IMG/VR virus record: IMGVR_UViG_3300029787_000060
Span: 1 to 55,081 of that record
Length of the DNA: 55,081 bases
Reading direction: 5' to 3' (one strand)
Source: a virus
Made by a program: the position numbers and the translations under genes. Positions 16,281 through 24,511 of this stretch are shown here, one piece after another. The notes beneath the pieces are model-generated. The model had not been told where the DNA came from and made no database searches. It saw only the letters and a list, made by a program, of their open reading frames with translations. Every line of letters starts with the position of its first letter. The first letter of the stretch is position 1.

Positions 16281-16852
16281 TGAATTGCTATTCATATTTC
16301 CCTTCTCTGGTTTACAGGGATGAAAAACCAGAGTGGTTGTATCCTTTAAAGAAATATGTAAGCGAGTATTCTGGGGAAGTTTCAGAACAAAATTCGTTTT
16401 TTCAAACTGCTGATATATCAGAATCTCCTGAGTTAAATGACTTTGCAAGATATATTCTAGAAGAATCAAATAAAATTCTTTGTGAGCAAGGTTATGATGT
16501 AGACAGGTATAACCTTAAGGTAAACATCTGGGCGCAGGATGCTTATCGTGGGTCATCAACAAACATTCACGTTCATAAGAATTCTTTTCTTTGTGGGTGG
16601 ATGTTTTTGGATAGACCGGAAAAAGGCTCTTACCCGATCTATTATGATCCAAGAGTTAGAAAAAGCATGTCTAGTCCAGACAGTTTTGTTTCAGAGAGTC
16701 TTACGGAAAGTTCTGAAACATGTCACTTCAATAATGTTGGGCCGGGTACGGTGCTTATATCTAGCTCGTGGCTAGAGCATTCTCTTTCAGCAAATAATGA
16801 TGACCTGCCTACAACATGTCTCCACTTTATTGTTTCTGGCGCATATAAATAA
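16280..16852 (+). CDS. 2OG-Fe(II) oxygenase family protein (first of six)
   Basis: The 190-aa protein shows an HVH motif (H97, H99), a strand FLCGWMFLDRPEKGSYPIYY and a distal H167 in LISSSWLEHS, the order of metal ligands seen in the 2OG-FeII_Oxy_5 group. These enzymes use iron, oxygen and 2-oxoglutarate to hydroxylate a substrate. The usual aspartate of HxD is not at the expected place, as in other members of this group. Substrate unknown. The start overlaps the preceding stop. Confidence 0.7.
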   Translation: MNCYSYFPSLVYRDEKPEWLYPLKKYVSEYSGEVSEQNSFFQTADISESPELNDFARYILEESNKILCEQGYDVDRYNLKVNIWAQDAYRGSSTNIHVHKNSFLCGWMFLDRPEKGSYPIYYDPRVRKSMSSPDSFVSESLTESSETCHFNNVGPGTVLISSSWLEHSLSANNDDLPTTCLHFIVSGAYK

Positions 16853-17436
16853 TGCAATACCCGATAGTCCCCTATGCAAGAACAACTGAACCGTATGTTT
16901 GGTGGAAGGGTGGCTTTTCAGAAAATGAAATTGAATGGCTTGCACAGAAGGCTTTAGTGGCTAATGAACGCGCTCAAGCGGGTGGTCAGACCGAGGATAC
17001 TCTTTTAAATGTGAGGCGTTCCTATGTCAATTGGCTTGAATGTGATAACGAAAGCAAATGGGTTTATGAAAAGCTTGAAAATATAGTTTCTAGTTTGAAC
17101 GCGCAATATTATGGGTTTGACCTTACTTGCTTTGCTGAGGCGCTTCAGTTGACTCGTTATTGCATGTCAGAGCAAGGGATGTACGGATGGCATCAAGATT
17201 GTGGTGAGGGCGGGAAGCCAAACAGAAAATTGTCTTTGGTTATGCAGTTGACTGACCCATCTCAATATGAGGGAGGCAACTTAGAGATAATGACAAACAA
17301 AGACCCTCTTGTTGTTCCAAAAGAAAAAGGTCTTGTAACGGTGTTCCCTTCGTACATGTTGCATCAAGTAACCCCTGTTGTTCAGGGGGAAAGGGCTTCT
17401 CTTGTAACTTGGATATCTGGGCCTACGTTTAAATGA
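16852..17436 (+). CDS. 2OG-Fe(II) oxygenase, prolyl-hydroxylase type (second of six)
   Basis: A 194-aa protein with a complete facial triad: H114 and D116 in YGWHQD and H171 in FPSYMLHQV, with R181 ten residues later positioned for the 2-oxoglutarate carboxylate. The strand GGNLEIM and the turn LVTVFPS are typical of the P4H/PKHD fold. It is the most canonical of the six. It abuts the previous gene (TAATGC) and overlaps the next by four bases. Confidence 0.88.
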   Translation: MQYPIVPYARTTEPYVWWKGGFSENEIEWLAQKALVANERAQAGGQTEDTLLNVRRSYVNWLECDNESKWVYEKLENIVSSLNAQYYGFDLTCFAEALQLTRYCMSEQGMYGWHQDCGEGGKPNRKLSLVMQLTDPSQYEGGNLEIMTNKDPLVVPKEKGLVTVFPSYMLHQVTPVVQGERASLVTWISGPTFK

Positions 17437-18023
17437 ATGTTGAATATAAAGACTTCATAGGTATTTTTGAGGATGTGTACCCTGAAGGTTTCTGTGAATA
17501 TGTAATAAAAGAATTTGAAAGAATTAAGGAAACTGGCGCTGGTTGGAATCGCCAGAATACTGAAGGTGTATCTCGTTTGCATAAAGCAGATCATGCTCTC
17601 AATATTTTAAATCATGCAGCTCCCAATTTTGGTGAGGATCGTATGGAAGATGTTTTCTTTGGGGGGCTTCAAAAATGTTTTGAGTCTTATTCGGAAACAT
17701 TTTCTCAGTTAAAAAATGTTGAAGTTAGAGGGACGTACATGAAAGTCCAGAAGACTTGTCCCGCAGAGGGGTATCATGTTTGGCATTCAGAGAGAGCGCA
17801 CGGAAGAGATAAGGAAAGAGTCTTAGTTTATAACTTGTACCTTAATGATATAAAAGATGAGGATGGTGGAGAGACTGAGTTCTTGTATCAAAAACTTCGG
17901 GTGTCCCCAAAGAAAAACACCGTTGTTATGTGGCCTGCTGATTTTACTCACGTTCATCGTGGTAATCCGCCTCTGGGAAAAGAAGATAAGTACATAGCAA
18001 CTGGCTGGTTTTACTATGAATAG
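17433..18023 (+). CDS. 2OG-Fe(II) oxygenase (third of six)
   Basis: This 196-aa protein has YHVWHSERA (H118, E120, an HxE variant of HxD), LVYNLYLNDI and GGETEFLY strands and FTHVHRGNPP with H173 or H175 as the distal ligand. The motif set is common among marine phage oxygenases. ATG overlaps the preceding TGA (ATGA). The substrate is unknown. Confidence 0.82.
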   Translation: MNVEYKDFIGIFEDVYPEGFCEYVIKEFERIKETGAGWNRQNTEGVSRLHKADHALNILNHAAPNFGEDRMEDVFFGGLQKCFESYSETFSQLKNVEVRGTYMKVQKTCPAEGYHVWHSERAHGRDKERVLVYNLYLNDIKDEDGGETEFLYQKLRVSPKKNTVVMWPADFTHVHRGNPPLGKEDKYIATGWFYYE

Positions 18024-18612
18024 CTTTGCAGAGAAAGGCTACACCATAGTAAAAGGCTTTCTTGATTTGGAAGAGACGGTAAGAATATCAAAATATTTAG
18101 AAAACTGTGTGAATAGAAAAGCTTGTAGCACAAGGACTGGAGAAGAAAATATTACGGATCAGCCGAGTAGATTTTATTATTACGCTGATCCCTTGATCGA
18201 ACTTATCTTAGAAGAGAAGACTAAAGAAATAGAGGAGATTGTTAATCTTCCTTTATATCCAACGTATTCATTTATGCGAGTCTATGTAGACAGTGACGCT
18301 TTAAGAAAGCATACGGACAGGCCTGAGTGTGAATACTCCGTTACCGTTCATGTTGCTAAAGTTGGTAAAGACTGGCCTATATGTATTAAAGACATACACG
18401 GCAATGACAATAAGATTATTTTAGACCAAGGGGATGCTTTGGTTTATAGAGGTTGTGATTTGTTGCACTGGAGAGACCCTATGAAGCAGTGCGGTACGGA
18501 TTTAAATGCCCAGTTTATGCTACATTACGTTGAAAAAGATGGCCCCTACAGTATATGTAAGTTTGACAGAAGGCCGAAATTAGGATTAAGCGACAGTTTT
18601 AAAGCGAGGTAA
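18016..18612 (+). CDS. 2OG-Fe(II) oxygenase-like protein (fourth of six)
   Basis: The 198-aa protein has RKHTDRPECEYSVTVHVA (H99, D101) and GDALVYRGCDLLHWRDP with H151 as distal ligand. An arginine in the usual position ten residues on is not obvious, so co-substrate binding may differ. It overlaps the third oxygenase by eight bases and precedes the glycine-rich protein by two. Confidence 0.78.
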   Translation: MNSFAEKGYTIVKGFLDLEETVRISKYLENCVNRKACSTRTGEENITDQPSRFYYYADPLIELILEEKTKEIEEIVNLPLYPTYSFMRVYVDSDALRKHTDRPECEYSVTVHVAKVGKDWPICIKDIHGNDNKIILDQGDALVYRGCDLLHWRDPMKQCGTDLNAQFMLHYVEKDGPYSICKFDRRPKLGLSDSFKAR

Positions 18613-18614
18613 TT

Positions 18615-19613
18615 ATGCCTATAGGATCATCGAAAGCTGGGGTTCTGGGCGCAGGTGTTGTCCCCGGTGGTTCAGAAACATTTAATTCGTCTGGCACGTT
18701 TAGCGTCCCTGTGGGGGTTACTTGCGTCAGTGTCACGGGTTTAGGCGGAACAGGTAATGCAGGTAATGCAGGTCAGCCGGGTGGCGCTGGCGGTGGTGGC
18801 GGTGGTGGTGCTGGAAAATGCGTTCAGAACCAAAACACTTCTCCCATAGTAGTTAATCCCAGTTTTTTTATCGGGCCTAATTTTAGGAATAGAGGCGGCG
18901 GCGCTCCGGGTTATCCCGCTCAGTGCGGTGGTTCCGCAGGAAATCCGGGCAGTACAGGCCAAGCTTCTTCTGTTTTTTGTATTAATTTTGCTGGCGGTGC
19001 AGGCGGTAATGGCGGCGCTGTCGGTAATGATGGTCAGCTAGGAGCAACTGGTGATACAAGTAATTCAAATATAAGTTCTCCAACTAACTCCAGCACCAAC
19101 CCCTCTGGAGTTGGCAATAATGTTAGTGGCACTGGTGCGCCATTATCGGGTCGCGGTGGGTCGGGTTTTGCGGGTACTCCTGATGGCTACGGTGTTGGCG
19201 GCGGAGGGGGTGGTGGAGCAGGGGTAACTAATGCCGGACAAGACGCTAATGACCGTGGCGCTAGGTGTGGTGGAAACCCCGGAGGTGGCCCAAGCGGAAA
19301 CGGGGCATCTAACCTCCCGTCTGGGCCAGCTAACGCGCAGAGCGGCTCAGGCGCAAACGCAGAAAGAGCAGGCGGTGGCGGCGGTGGTGGTGGTGTAGTC
19401 CGCTATCAGGCAGTTCAGGATGCAGTAGGTTTCTTTAGTTCTGGCGCGGCTGGAGGTGGTCGTGGAAACGCAGGTGGTGGTGGTCAACCCGGAAATCCCG
19501 GTCAAGCTGGAAGCCCATCTACATCTAATGGTGTTACTGTTTGTTCGGGAACATCATATCCCGTTACGGTAGCAAGCGGTGGTCAAATTGTTGTCAATTG
19601 GAATCCTCAATAA
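18615..19613 (+). CDS. Glycine-rich adhesin or fibre-tip protein
   Basis: A 332-aa protein begins with a small beta domain (ETFNSSGTFSVPVGVTCVSV), then has several hundred residues with runs of five to eight glycines and GxxG or PGNPGQAGSP collagen-like stretches, and ends in a beta segment YPVTVASGGQIVVNWNPQ. Glycine-rich regions of this sort form polyglycine II sandwiches in phage S16 adhesin gp38, so receptor binding is a fair inference. Five cysteines or so are dispersed. It sits between oxygenase genes, which may act on it or may simply be neighbours. Confidence 0.75.
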   Translation: MPIGSSKAGVLGAGVVPGGSETFNSSGTFSVPVGVTCVSVTGLGGTGNAGNAGQPGGAGGGGGGGAGKCVQNQNTSPIVVNPSFFIGPNFRNRGGGAPGYPAQCGGSAGNPGSTGQASSVFCINFAGGAGGNGGAVGNDGQLGATGDTSNSNISSPTNSSTNPSGVGNNVSGTGAPLSGRGGSGFAGTPDGYGVGGGGGGGAGVTNAGQDANDRGARCGGNPGGGPSGNGASNLPSGPANAQSGSGANAERAGGGGGGGGVVRYQAVQDAVGFFSSGAAGGGRGNAGGGGQPGNPGQAGSPSTSNGVTVCSGTSYPVTVASGGQIVVNWNPQ

Positions 19614-20128
19614 TGGCAAAAAGTAGATTAGATAAAGCGCGTGAAGAAGCCGAAATTGCTCAGACTAAGGCCCGAGAGGAGGCTACAATTGCCTCTATAA
19701 AAGCAGAGGCCGCAGGTCGGGCAAGGGGTCTGACAGTAGGTACGGCTTTTGGTGGAACCACAGAAATCGCAATGCGTGGCAATGATGGCAGGTATGTGTA
19801 TAGTCTTCTTCAACCTGTTGAAGTAATAGAGCTTATACATCAACTATCGGCAAATGTTGGATGTCACCTAAAGCTTTTGCCCAGACACGATTTTGCAAGT
19901 TGGCGAGATTGGAAGGTTACTGAGGAGGAGCTTGCTCACTTTCGTGGTAATCAACCGCTTCCCGGTATGGGCCATCCTCCGCATGTTAATGATATGGCTC
20001 CACATAAAGATGAAGGAGGCGGAGTATTGCCTGCTCCAGAAAATCAGAAAGGCGTTCCTATAGCCTTGAAGGGTGAAGAGAATGTTATGGCAATTGAAGA
20101 GGCTGTCAACAAACGAAGCTCTCAGTGA
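19613..20128 (+). CDS. Conserved fibre-module protein with N-terminal coiled coil
   Basis: The 171-aa protein has a charged coiled coil (about 1-40; repeated Ala/Glu/Arg/Lys), then a conserved core GNDGRYVYSLLQPVEVIELIH and a CHLKLLPRHDFASWRDW segment, and a disordered Pro/Gly tail. Similar proteins accompany the glycine-rich fibre in marine phages. The ATG overlaps the previous stop. Function unknown; a fibre connector is possible. Confidence 0.62.
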   Translation: MAKSRLDKAREEAEIAQTKAREEATIASIKAEAAGRARGLTVGTAFGGTTEIAMRGNDGRYVYSLLQPVEVIELIHQLSANVGCHLKLLPRHDFASWRDWKVTEEELAHFRGNQPLPGMGHPPHVNDMAPHKDEGGGVLPAPENQKGVPIALKGEENVMAIEEAVNKRSSQ

Positions 20129-20465
20129 GGCCGGAGAATTACCTCAAGATTGGGGGCCAATTTTTGGACTTGAGGGCGTTAAGGATCGGCTAGGCGATTT
20201 GTCTTGGCTTGGCAAGCATTATGAAGATATGGGGTGGGTTGAGGTTGAAGGTGAATTGCCGCCTCTCCCAGCAGAAGCAACTCCATCTGAGATTGTCTGG
20301 CAAAAGGCAAAAGACCTCCTAAAAGATTCTGACTGGTCTATGATTTCTGATGTGCCTATGACAGTTAGACAGAAGCAATTGTGGATAGAATATCGCAAAG
20401 CCTTAAGAGACATTAGGCTTCAACCAAATTTCCCTGAAGTGGATTGGCCTAAAAAGCCTGAGTAA
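20073..20465 (+). CDS. Tail fibre assembly chaperone
   Basis: Residues about 75-125 match the phage tail assembly chaperone family (PF16778 as I remember): SDWSMISDVPMTVRQKQLWI, then YRKALRDIRLQPNF and DWPKKP at the end. Such chaperones help fold or trimerise fibres. It starts at a GTG (20073) or ATG (20082) inside the previous gene, overlapping by about 50 bp. Confidence 0.8.
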   Translation: MKRMLWQLKRLSTNEALSEAGELPQDWGPIFGLEGVKDRLGDLSWLGKHYEDMGWVEVEGELPPLPAEATPSEIVWQKAKDLLKDSDWSMISDVPMTVRQKQLWIEYRKALRDIRLQPNFPEVDWPKKPE

Positions 20466-20466
20466 T

Positions 20467-21000
20467 ATGGACAAGAGCCTAGACTTCGGACTGCCGCTAT
20501 TCAAAACAAAAGCTGCTGGTCATCAATCTAACAAATCAAAAATAGTAGAGTGTATTGAGTCTGGCACAAAGTACGGAATAGATAGCAGTAATATAAAACT
20601 TTCTAGTTGTGATTGGCATGTCATAGGCGCGAAGAAAGAGTATTGGGAATACAGCCAGTGCGATATACAAAGTCATGTAGAAGAGGTGGCCCGTTCTTTA
20701 AACTTTTCAGAATGGTCAATAAACGATTACTGGTATCAGTATTACAGGACAAATGATTTTCACGATTGGCATGTTCACGGTAACTGCATGTTCGTTGGTG
20801 TTTATTATGTCAAGTTAAGCGCAGATCACCCAAAGATACTATTTAGCTGGGAAGGGAAAGAGTACGCTTCCCCAGTAGAGGAGGGAGATATCATTACATT
20901 TCCCTCCTTTCTTCATCATAGAGCGCCAAAGAATGAGACTGAAGATAGCAAGTTAATAATATCTTTTAATGTTAATTTCAATATTGGCGTTTATGAGTGA
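20467..21000 (+). CDS. 2OG-Fe(II) oxygenase, Oxy_5 type (fifth of six)
   Basis: The 177-aa protein has a YYRTNDFHDWHVHGNCMFVG core (H99, H102 and H104 near the active site), a GVYYVKLS strand, and EGDIITFPSFLHHRAPKNET with H150/H151. This is the layout of the 2OG-FeII_Oxy_5 group and resembles the first oxygenase. A final IISFNVNF strand closes the fold. It starts one base after the chaperone stop. Confidence 0.8.
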   Translation: MDKSLDFGLPLFKTKAAGHQSNKSKIVECIESGTKYGIDSSNIKLSSCDWHVIGAKKEYWEYSQCDIQSHVEEVARSLNFSEWSINDYWYQYYRTNDFHDWHVHGNCMFVGVYYVKLSADHPKILFSWEGKEYASPVEEGDIITFPSFLHHRAPKNETEDSKLIISFNVNFNIGVYE

Positions 21001-21218
21001 AGTACAGGATTAGGTTCAATAAGTCTAGAGGTCAGCCCGGAAGAGGATCTGAGCAGCACGTTTGGAGAGTTCTTCAAGGTGAAGATGAGTTACTTGCCAA
21101 GCATGTAGTGATTGAGGTTCCTTCTCACAGTGAGCAAGAAGGCCCAGACTGGAATATTGTGTGTGATGGAAGACTAATGTTTTTTAAAGACACCGATACT
21201 GTTGTGATATGCAAATAA
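20997..21218 (+). CDS. Small conserved protein of marine phages
   Basis: A 73-aa protein with KYRIRFNKSRGQPGRGSE at its start and a GPDWNIVCDGRLMFF strand later. I recall similar proteins in pelagic phages and cyanophages, always uncharacterised. GTG start overlaps the fifth oxygenase stop; its own end overlaps the sixth oxygenase by ten bases, so the three are tightly coupled. Confidence 0.65.
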   Translation: MKYRIRFNKSRGQPGRGSEQHVWRVLQGEDELLAKHVVIEVPSHSEQEGPDWNIVCDGRLMFFKDTDTVVICK

Positions 21219-21799
21219 ATTTTTATCGAAAAGATAATTTAAGTTATGCCGTTATAGATGAGTATTTTACTGATGAAGAATATTCGGAAGTCTTGTCAGA
21301 GGTTAGAGATTTAAAGCGTTTGTCTGTAAACCCAAAGCTCACTGCCTCAGCTAAGAATAAATCTGGCGATACGCTGAAGACAGGTAATGGTGTTTTTGTA
21401 GATCAATTGTATCAATGTAATAGAGGCGCATCTCCGTTGCTTCGCACTGGAAGAAAAATATTTGACGAAAAATTATGTGACGCTTTAGAAAAATGCGATG
21501 TCATATTCAACGCTATAAGAGAATCTAATGTAGACACTATGCTTATAAATTATTATTCGCCGGGCGAAGTTTACAAAACGCATAAAGATACTTGCAATAT
21601 AACGGCAATATCTTTAATGGGTTGGGGCGATTTCTCTGGTGGGGGATTTTGTTTCCCAGATCAAGACATAACCGTTAGTTTTAAACAAGGCCGAACAGTT
21701 GTATTCCCCTCATGCGCTAATCATTCTAGCGAACCTATTCAGGGTTCTGATGAAGATTGCAGGGTTTCTGTAGCGCATTTTATGTGGGGAGAAAAATGA
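21209..21799 (+). CDS. 2OG-Fe(II) oxygenase (sixth of six)
   Basis: A 196-aa protein with complete ligands: H125 and D127 in YKTHKDTC, H172 in FPSCANHSSEP, and R185 in CRVSV near the end. The GGGFCFPDQ strand lies between. It is canonical for the superfamily and distinct from the second oxygenase in sequence, which suggests independent origin rather than recent duplication. Confidence 0.85.
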   Translation: MQINFYRKDNLSYAVIDEYFTDEEYSEVLSEVRDLKRLSVNPKLTASAKNKSGDTLKTGNGVFVDQLYQCNRGASPLLRTGRKIFDEKLCDALEKCDVIFNAIRESNVDTMLINYYSPGEVYKTHKDTCNITAISLMGWGDFSGGGFCFPDQDITVSFKQGRTVVFPSCANHSSEPIQGSDEDCRVSVAHFMWGEK

Positions 21800-21894
21800 A
21801 GAGGTTTTTAAAATTAGCAAAACAAACCGTGATGGTATAGCAATGTAAATCCTAGAGATAACAGATCAGGTGTCATCCTGTGGCGAGGTGTAGA

Positions 21895-22365
21895 ATGGCA
21901 GCGGAGATCTTAGCAGCAGTAAAAATTTGCGCCTCTACTTATCGATTTATAAAAAGTGCTGTGCATGAAGGCGAAGAAATAACAAACATGACCAAGGCTA
22001 TCAGTAAGTTTTGGGATGCCAGAGAACAAGTCAGCATAATTGAGCAAAAAGCAACTAACCAAAGCAAGATAGAAAAATTGTTTGGCGGTAAGTCTATAGA
22101 AAGTCAGGCTTTAGAAATAACGCTTCAGAAACAAAAAGCAGTCCAGCTAGAAAGAGACTTGAAAGAACTATTTTATTGGACAGGTAATGGCAATCTTTGG
22201 CAAGACATGATCAGAGAGCGCACCAGATTAAGAAATATGCGTATCTCTGAGGCAAAAAGAAAGGCAGAAACTAGGGCGCTTATGATTGATTGTTCAATGG
22301 TTGTGGTGTTTTTAATAATATCTGTTTTAATTGTACTTGGAATTACTAGTGCGGTGGTTGAGTGA
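21895..22365 (+). CDS. C-terminally anchored membrane protein
   Basis: The 156-aa protein (from ATG 21895; a GTG at 21880 is also in frame) is a charged helical coiled coil ending in one hydrophobic segment MVVVFLIISVLIVLGIT. An N-out or N-in single-anchor protein at the head of the lysis genes could be an inner-membrane spanin or an accessory to the holin; I cannot tell. Its stop overlaps the next ATG. Confidence 0.6.
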   Translation: MAAEILAAVKICASTYRFIKSAVHEGEEITNMTKAISKFWDAREQVSIIEQKATNQSKIEKLFGGKSIESQALEITLQKQKAVQLERDLKELFYWTGNGNLWQDMIRERTRLRNMRISEAKRKAETRALMIDCSMVVVFLIISVLIVLGITSAVVE

Positions 22366-22592
22366 TGGAACTTACTGGACAAATTGTTTTTGATGTAATT
22401 ATTTTAATAGCGGGATTTTTGGCAGCGTGGGCATACAATCGTGTATATACCTTGTTGGATAGAATGGATTTAGATCTAAAAAAGGTATCTGAAAAATACG
22501 TTGCTAAAGATGATTACCGTGAGGACATCCGTGAAATTAAAGAGATGCTGGGTGCAATATTTAAGCGACTAGAAAACAAGGCTGATAAATGA
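22365..22592 (+). CDS. Small membrane protein, possible holin accessory
   Basis: A 75-aa protein has one N-terminal membrane segment (QIVFDVIILIAGFLAAWAY) and a charged C-terminal helix DDYREDIREIKEMLGAIFKR that resembles XhlA-type haemolysin/holin accessory proteins. I set the start at ATG 22365, overlapping the previous stop. With the 3TM holin 2 kb downstream it may modulate lysis timing. Confidence 0.62.
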   Translation: MELTGQIVFDVIILIAGFLAAWAYNRVYTLLDRMDLDLKKVSEKYVAKDDYREDIREIKEMLGAIFKRLENKADK

Positions 22593-23362
22593 AACTTGAT
22601 CCTGTACTTCTTAATATGGCCTGTAGCTGGGCGATGAACGCCTACAAAAAGCGTAACAAAGTAGATGCTATTCACATAGAGAGCAAGTGGACATCCACTA
22701 CAGTATATGTGGCTAAACGAAAAACTATAGACATCATAGCTTTCAGAGGCACACAACAGGGCAGAGATTGGCTAACAGACGCGCTCGTAGTCCCCGTTCC
22801 GTATGCGGGTAGGCTGTGCCACGGTGGGTTTACTTTGGCACACAAGTCAGTCTGGAAAGAAGTTAAGAAACACATTGATCCCAATAAACGTACTTTAATT
22901 TGCGGTCATAGTCTTGGTGGTGCGTTAGCAGAGCTATCGGCCTCTATGCTGAATGGCAAGCACGACAACATAAACTTGATTACCTTCGGTAAGCCAAACG
23001 TATTCTTTAAGGGCTTTAAGAAGCCAATGACGCTTGATAATCAAATATCTTGTGTGCAGGGCAGCGATATGGTCGCTAGAATTCCCCGACTTTGTTACGG
23101 CCCATCAAGCTCACAGACTATGTTGTACTTCAGCAATACTGGCCCCGATTACATAGACCCTAGCAAAGATACTAGAAAAGCTGATAGAGGTGATTTAAAA
23201 GACCGGATAGCTGACCATATGATGGACGGCTATAAAGAAAGGTTGAAGCTATTCCTTGACGGGCAAGAACGAGAAGCTAAGAAAGTTGTCCCCCTAACTA
23301 AAGGCGAATTAAAAGAGCTAAAGAGGATAGAAGATGAAATCGATTTCCCTAGTGCTAACTAG
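22589..23362 (+). CDS. Class 3 lipase-like alpha/beta hydrolase
   Basis: The 257-aa protein shows AFRGTQQ (oxyanion strand), a CHGGF turn and the nucleophile elbow GHSLGG with S108; D160 (QGSDMVARIP) and H210 (ADHMMDGY) complete a plausible triad. Class 3 lipases hydrolyse acylglycerols or phospholipids. No signal peptide is evident, so if it reaches membranes it needs a holin or lysis. It lies in the lysis module and may attack host lipids at lysis, which is inference. Confidence 0.82.
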   Translation: MKLDPVLLNMACSWAMNAYKKRNKVDAIHIESKWTSTTVYVAKRKTIDIIAFRGTQQGRDWLTDALVVPVPYAGRLCHGGFTLAHKSVWKEVKKHIDPNKRTLICGHSLGGALAELSASMLNGKHDNINLITFGKPNVFFKGFKKPMTLDNQISCVQGSDMVARIPRLCYGPSSSQTMLYFSNTGPDYIDPSKDTRKADRGDLKDRIADHMMDGYKERLKLFLDGQEREAKKVVPLTKGELKELKRIEDEIDFPSAN

Positions 23363-23567
23363 TTTAGTTTTTTTATCAACAGGTTGTACAGTCTCTGAAG
23401 AGATGATAGCCAACAAGCAGCTATACTGCTCCTCTGTTTACAAATCAATCCGGGCAGTTGGTCGGACTGCCACCGAAGTCACTACTGGTATTGCTATACC
23501 AGATGTCTGCGATACGATAGATGCTATCGTGGAGGAAGACACTGTGGGAAAGCCGTCAGAAATATAG
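23334..23567 (+). CDS. Small lipoprotein
   Basis: A 77-aa protein with a lipoprotein signal: KS start, hydrophobic LVLTSLVFL, and lipobox LSTGC (Cys18). The mature part has three more Cys, and no Pro-rich region. By position and signal it could be an outer-membrane spanin; this stays tentative. It overlaps the lipase gene by 29 bp. Confidence 0.65.
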   Translation: MKSISLVLTSLVFLSTGCTVSEEMIANKQLYCSSVYKSIRAVGRTATEVTTGIAIPDVCDTIDAIVEEDTVGKPSEI

Positions 23568-23605
23568 ATGCCTTGACTAGGCTCTATTTGTTGACGTTGT
23601 AATGG

Positions 23606-24511
23606 ATGATCATATCGCCTGATAATCAGGTTGCAACATACTCAGCAACTCAGCCAAATACCACCCAAACCCTGACGATAGTCCTCTCCTCTGACGCAGT
23701 TCAAGAGTTAGACCTGCCAGAGGGTCAAGTAGTTAAAGGGACAGTATCTGAAGACGGCAAGTCAATAACGCTAGAAACGGAAAACGGTACAGTAAATTTA
23801 GTAGGCAGTTTTGCACAAGTTTCTGGCGAAGATGTAAATGTTAGGGTTAAGTCAACAGGAGCGCCTGCTGACACAGAAGTCAAAGAAGGGCTAAAGACAG
23901 AAGGGCAAGAGCCGACAAGACAGTCCAAGCTAGACCAAGTATTTGAAAATACAGCCGCCAAGGTAGATGACAGCGAAGATGTTGAAAAACTTCTCACAGA
24001 CTTAAAAGCGGCAATAGAAAGCGGTGAAAGCTCTGTCTTTGGCGAGTTAGAACTATTTTCTGATTTACCACCTGTCGAGGTGGACATAAGCCAAGTTGAT
24101 ACTGAGAAAGACTCTTTTTTGTGGGAGGCTCCAGAGGCCAGAGAATCTGAGGAAGCAGCGGAAGGCAGTAATTCAGTTGACTTCGGTGATGGCGAGATAA
24201 ATTCTGGCGAAGAAGAATGGATGGGCTTCGATCAGTTATTAGGCAGTGATGATGATTGGGAAATCAACATAGATACAGAGATAGGCGATAGAGATCACAT
24301 CTGGTTGCAAGGCAGAGTCAGCGATAACCACGGACGTTTTAACATGTGGTTCGACAATGTTGGTACAGCAGCTTACGCCAAACAGAACATCAACGAAGTT
24401 GCTCAGAAAATAGAGAGCTTCGGTATAATAATAGACCACTTGGGTATTGCCCCTTATCCAAGAGACAGAGTAGAAGACCCACCTAAAAGCACTTTTATGA
24501 TCGAGGTTTAG
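23606..24511 (+). CDS. Acidic protein of unknown function, two-domain
   Basis: A 301-aa acidic protein with a beta-rich first part (about 1-80), a disordered Glu/Asp/Ser-rich middle and a compact C-terminal domain (about 215-301). That domain, with HIWLQGRVSDNHGRFNMWF and a final LGIAPYP, faintly recalls the C-terminal domain of the flagellar hook-length protein FliK (order of strands and helix), which I regard only as a hint. It precedes the holin and may be a structural protein. Confidence 0.55.
   Translation: MIISPDNQVATYSATQPNTTQTLTIVLSSDAVQELDLPEGQVVKGTVSEDGKSITLETENGTVNLVGSFAQVSGEDVNVRVKSTGAPADTEVKEGLKTEGQEPTRQSKLDQVFENTAAKVDDSEDVEKLLTDLKAAIESGESSVFGELELFSDLPPVEVDISQVDTEKDSFLWEAPEARESEEAAEGSNSVDFGDGEINSGEEEWMGFDQLLGSDDDWEINIDTEIGDRDHIWLQGRVSDNHGRFNMWFDNVGTAAYAKQNINEVAQKIESFGIIIDHLGIAPYPRDRVEDPPKSTFMIEV

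Noticed and set aside
21796-21840. 14-codon frame after the sixth oxygenase
   Set aside because: Too short and without a ribosome site.
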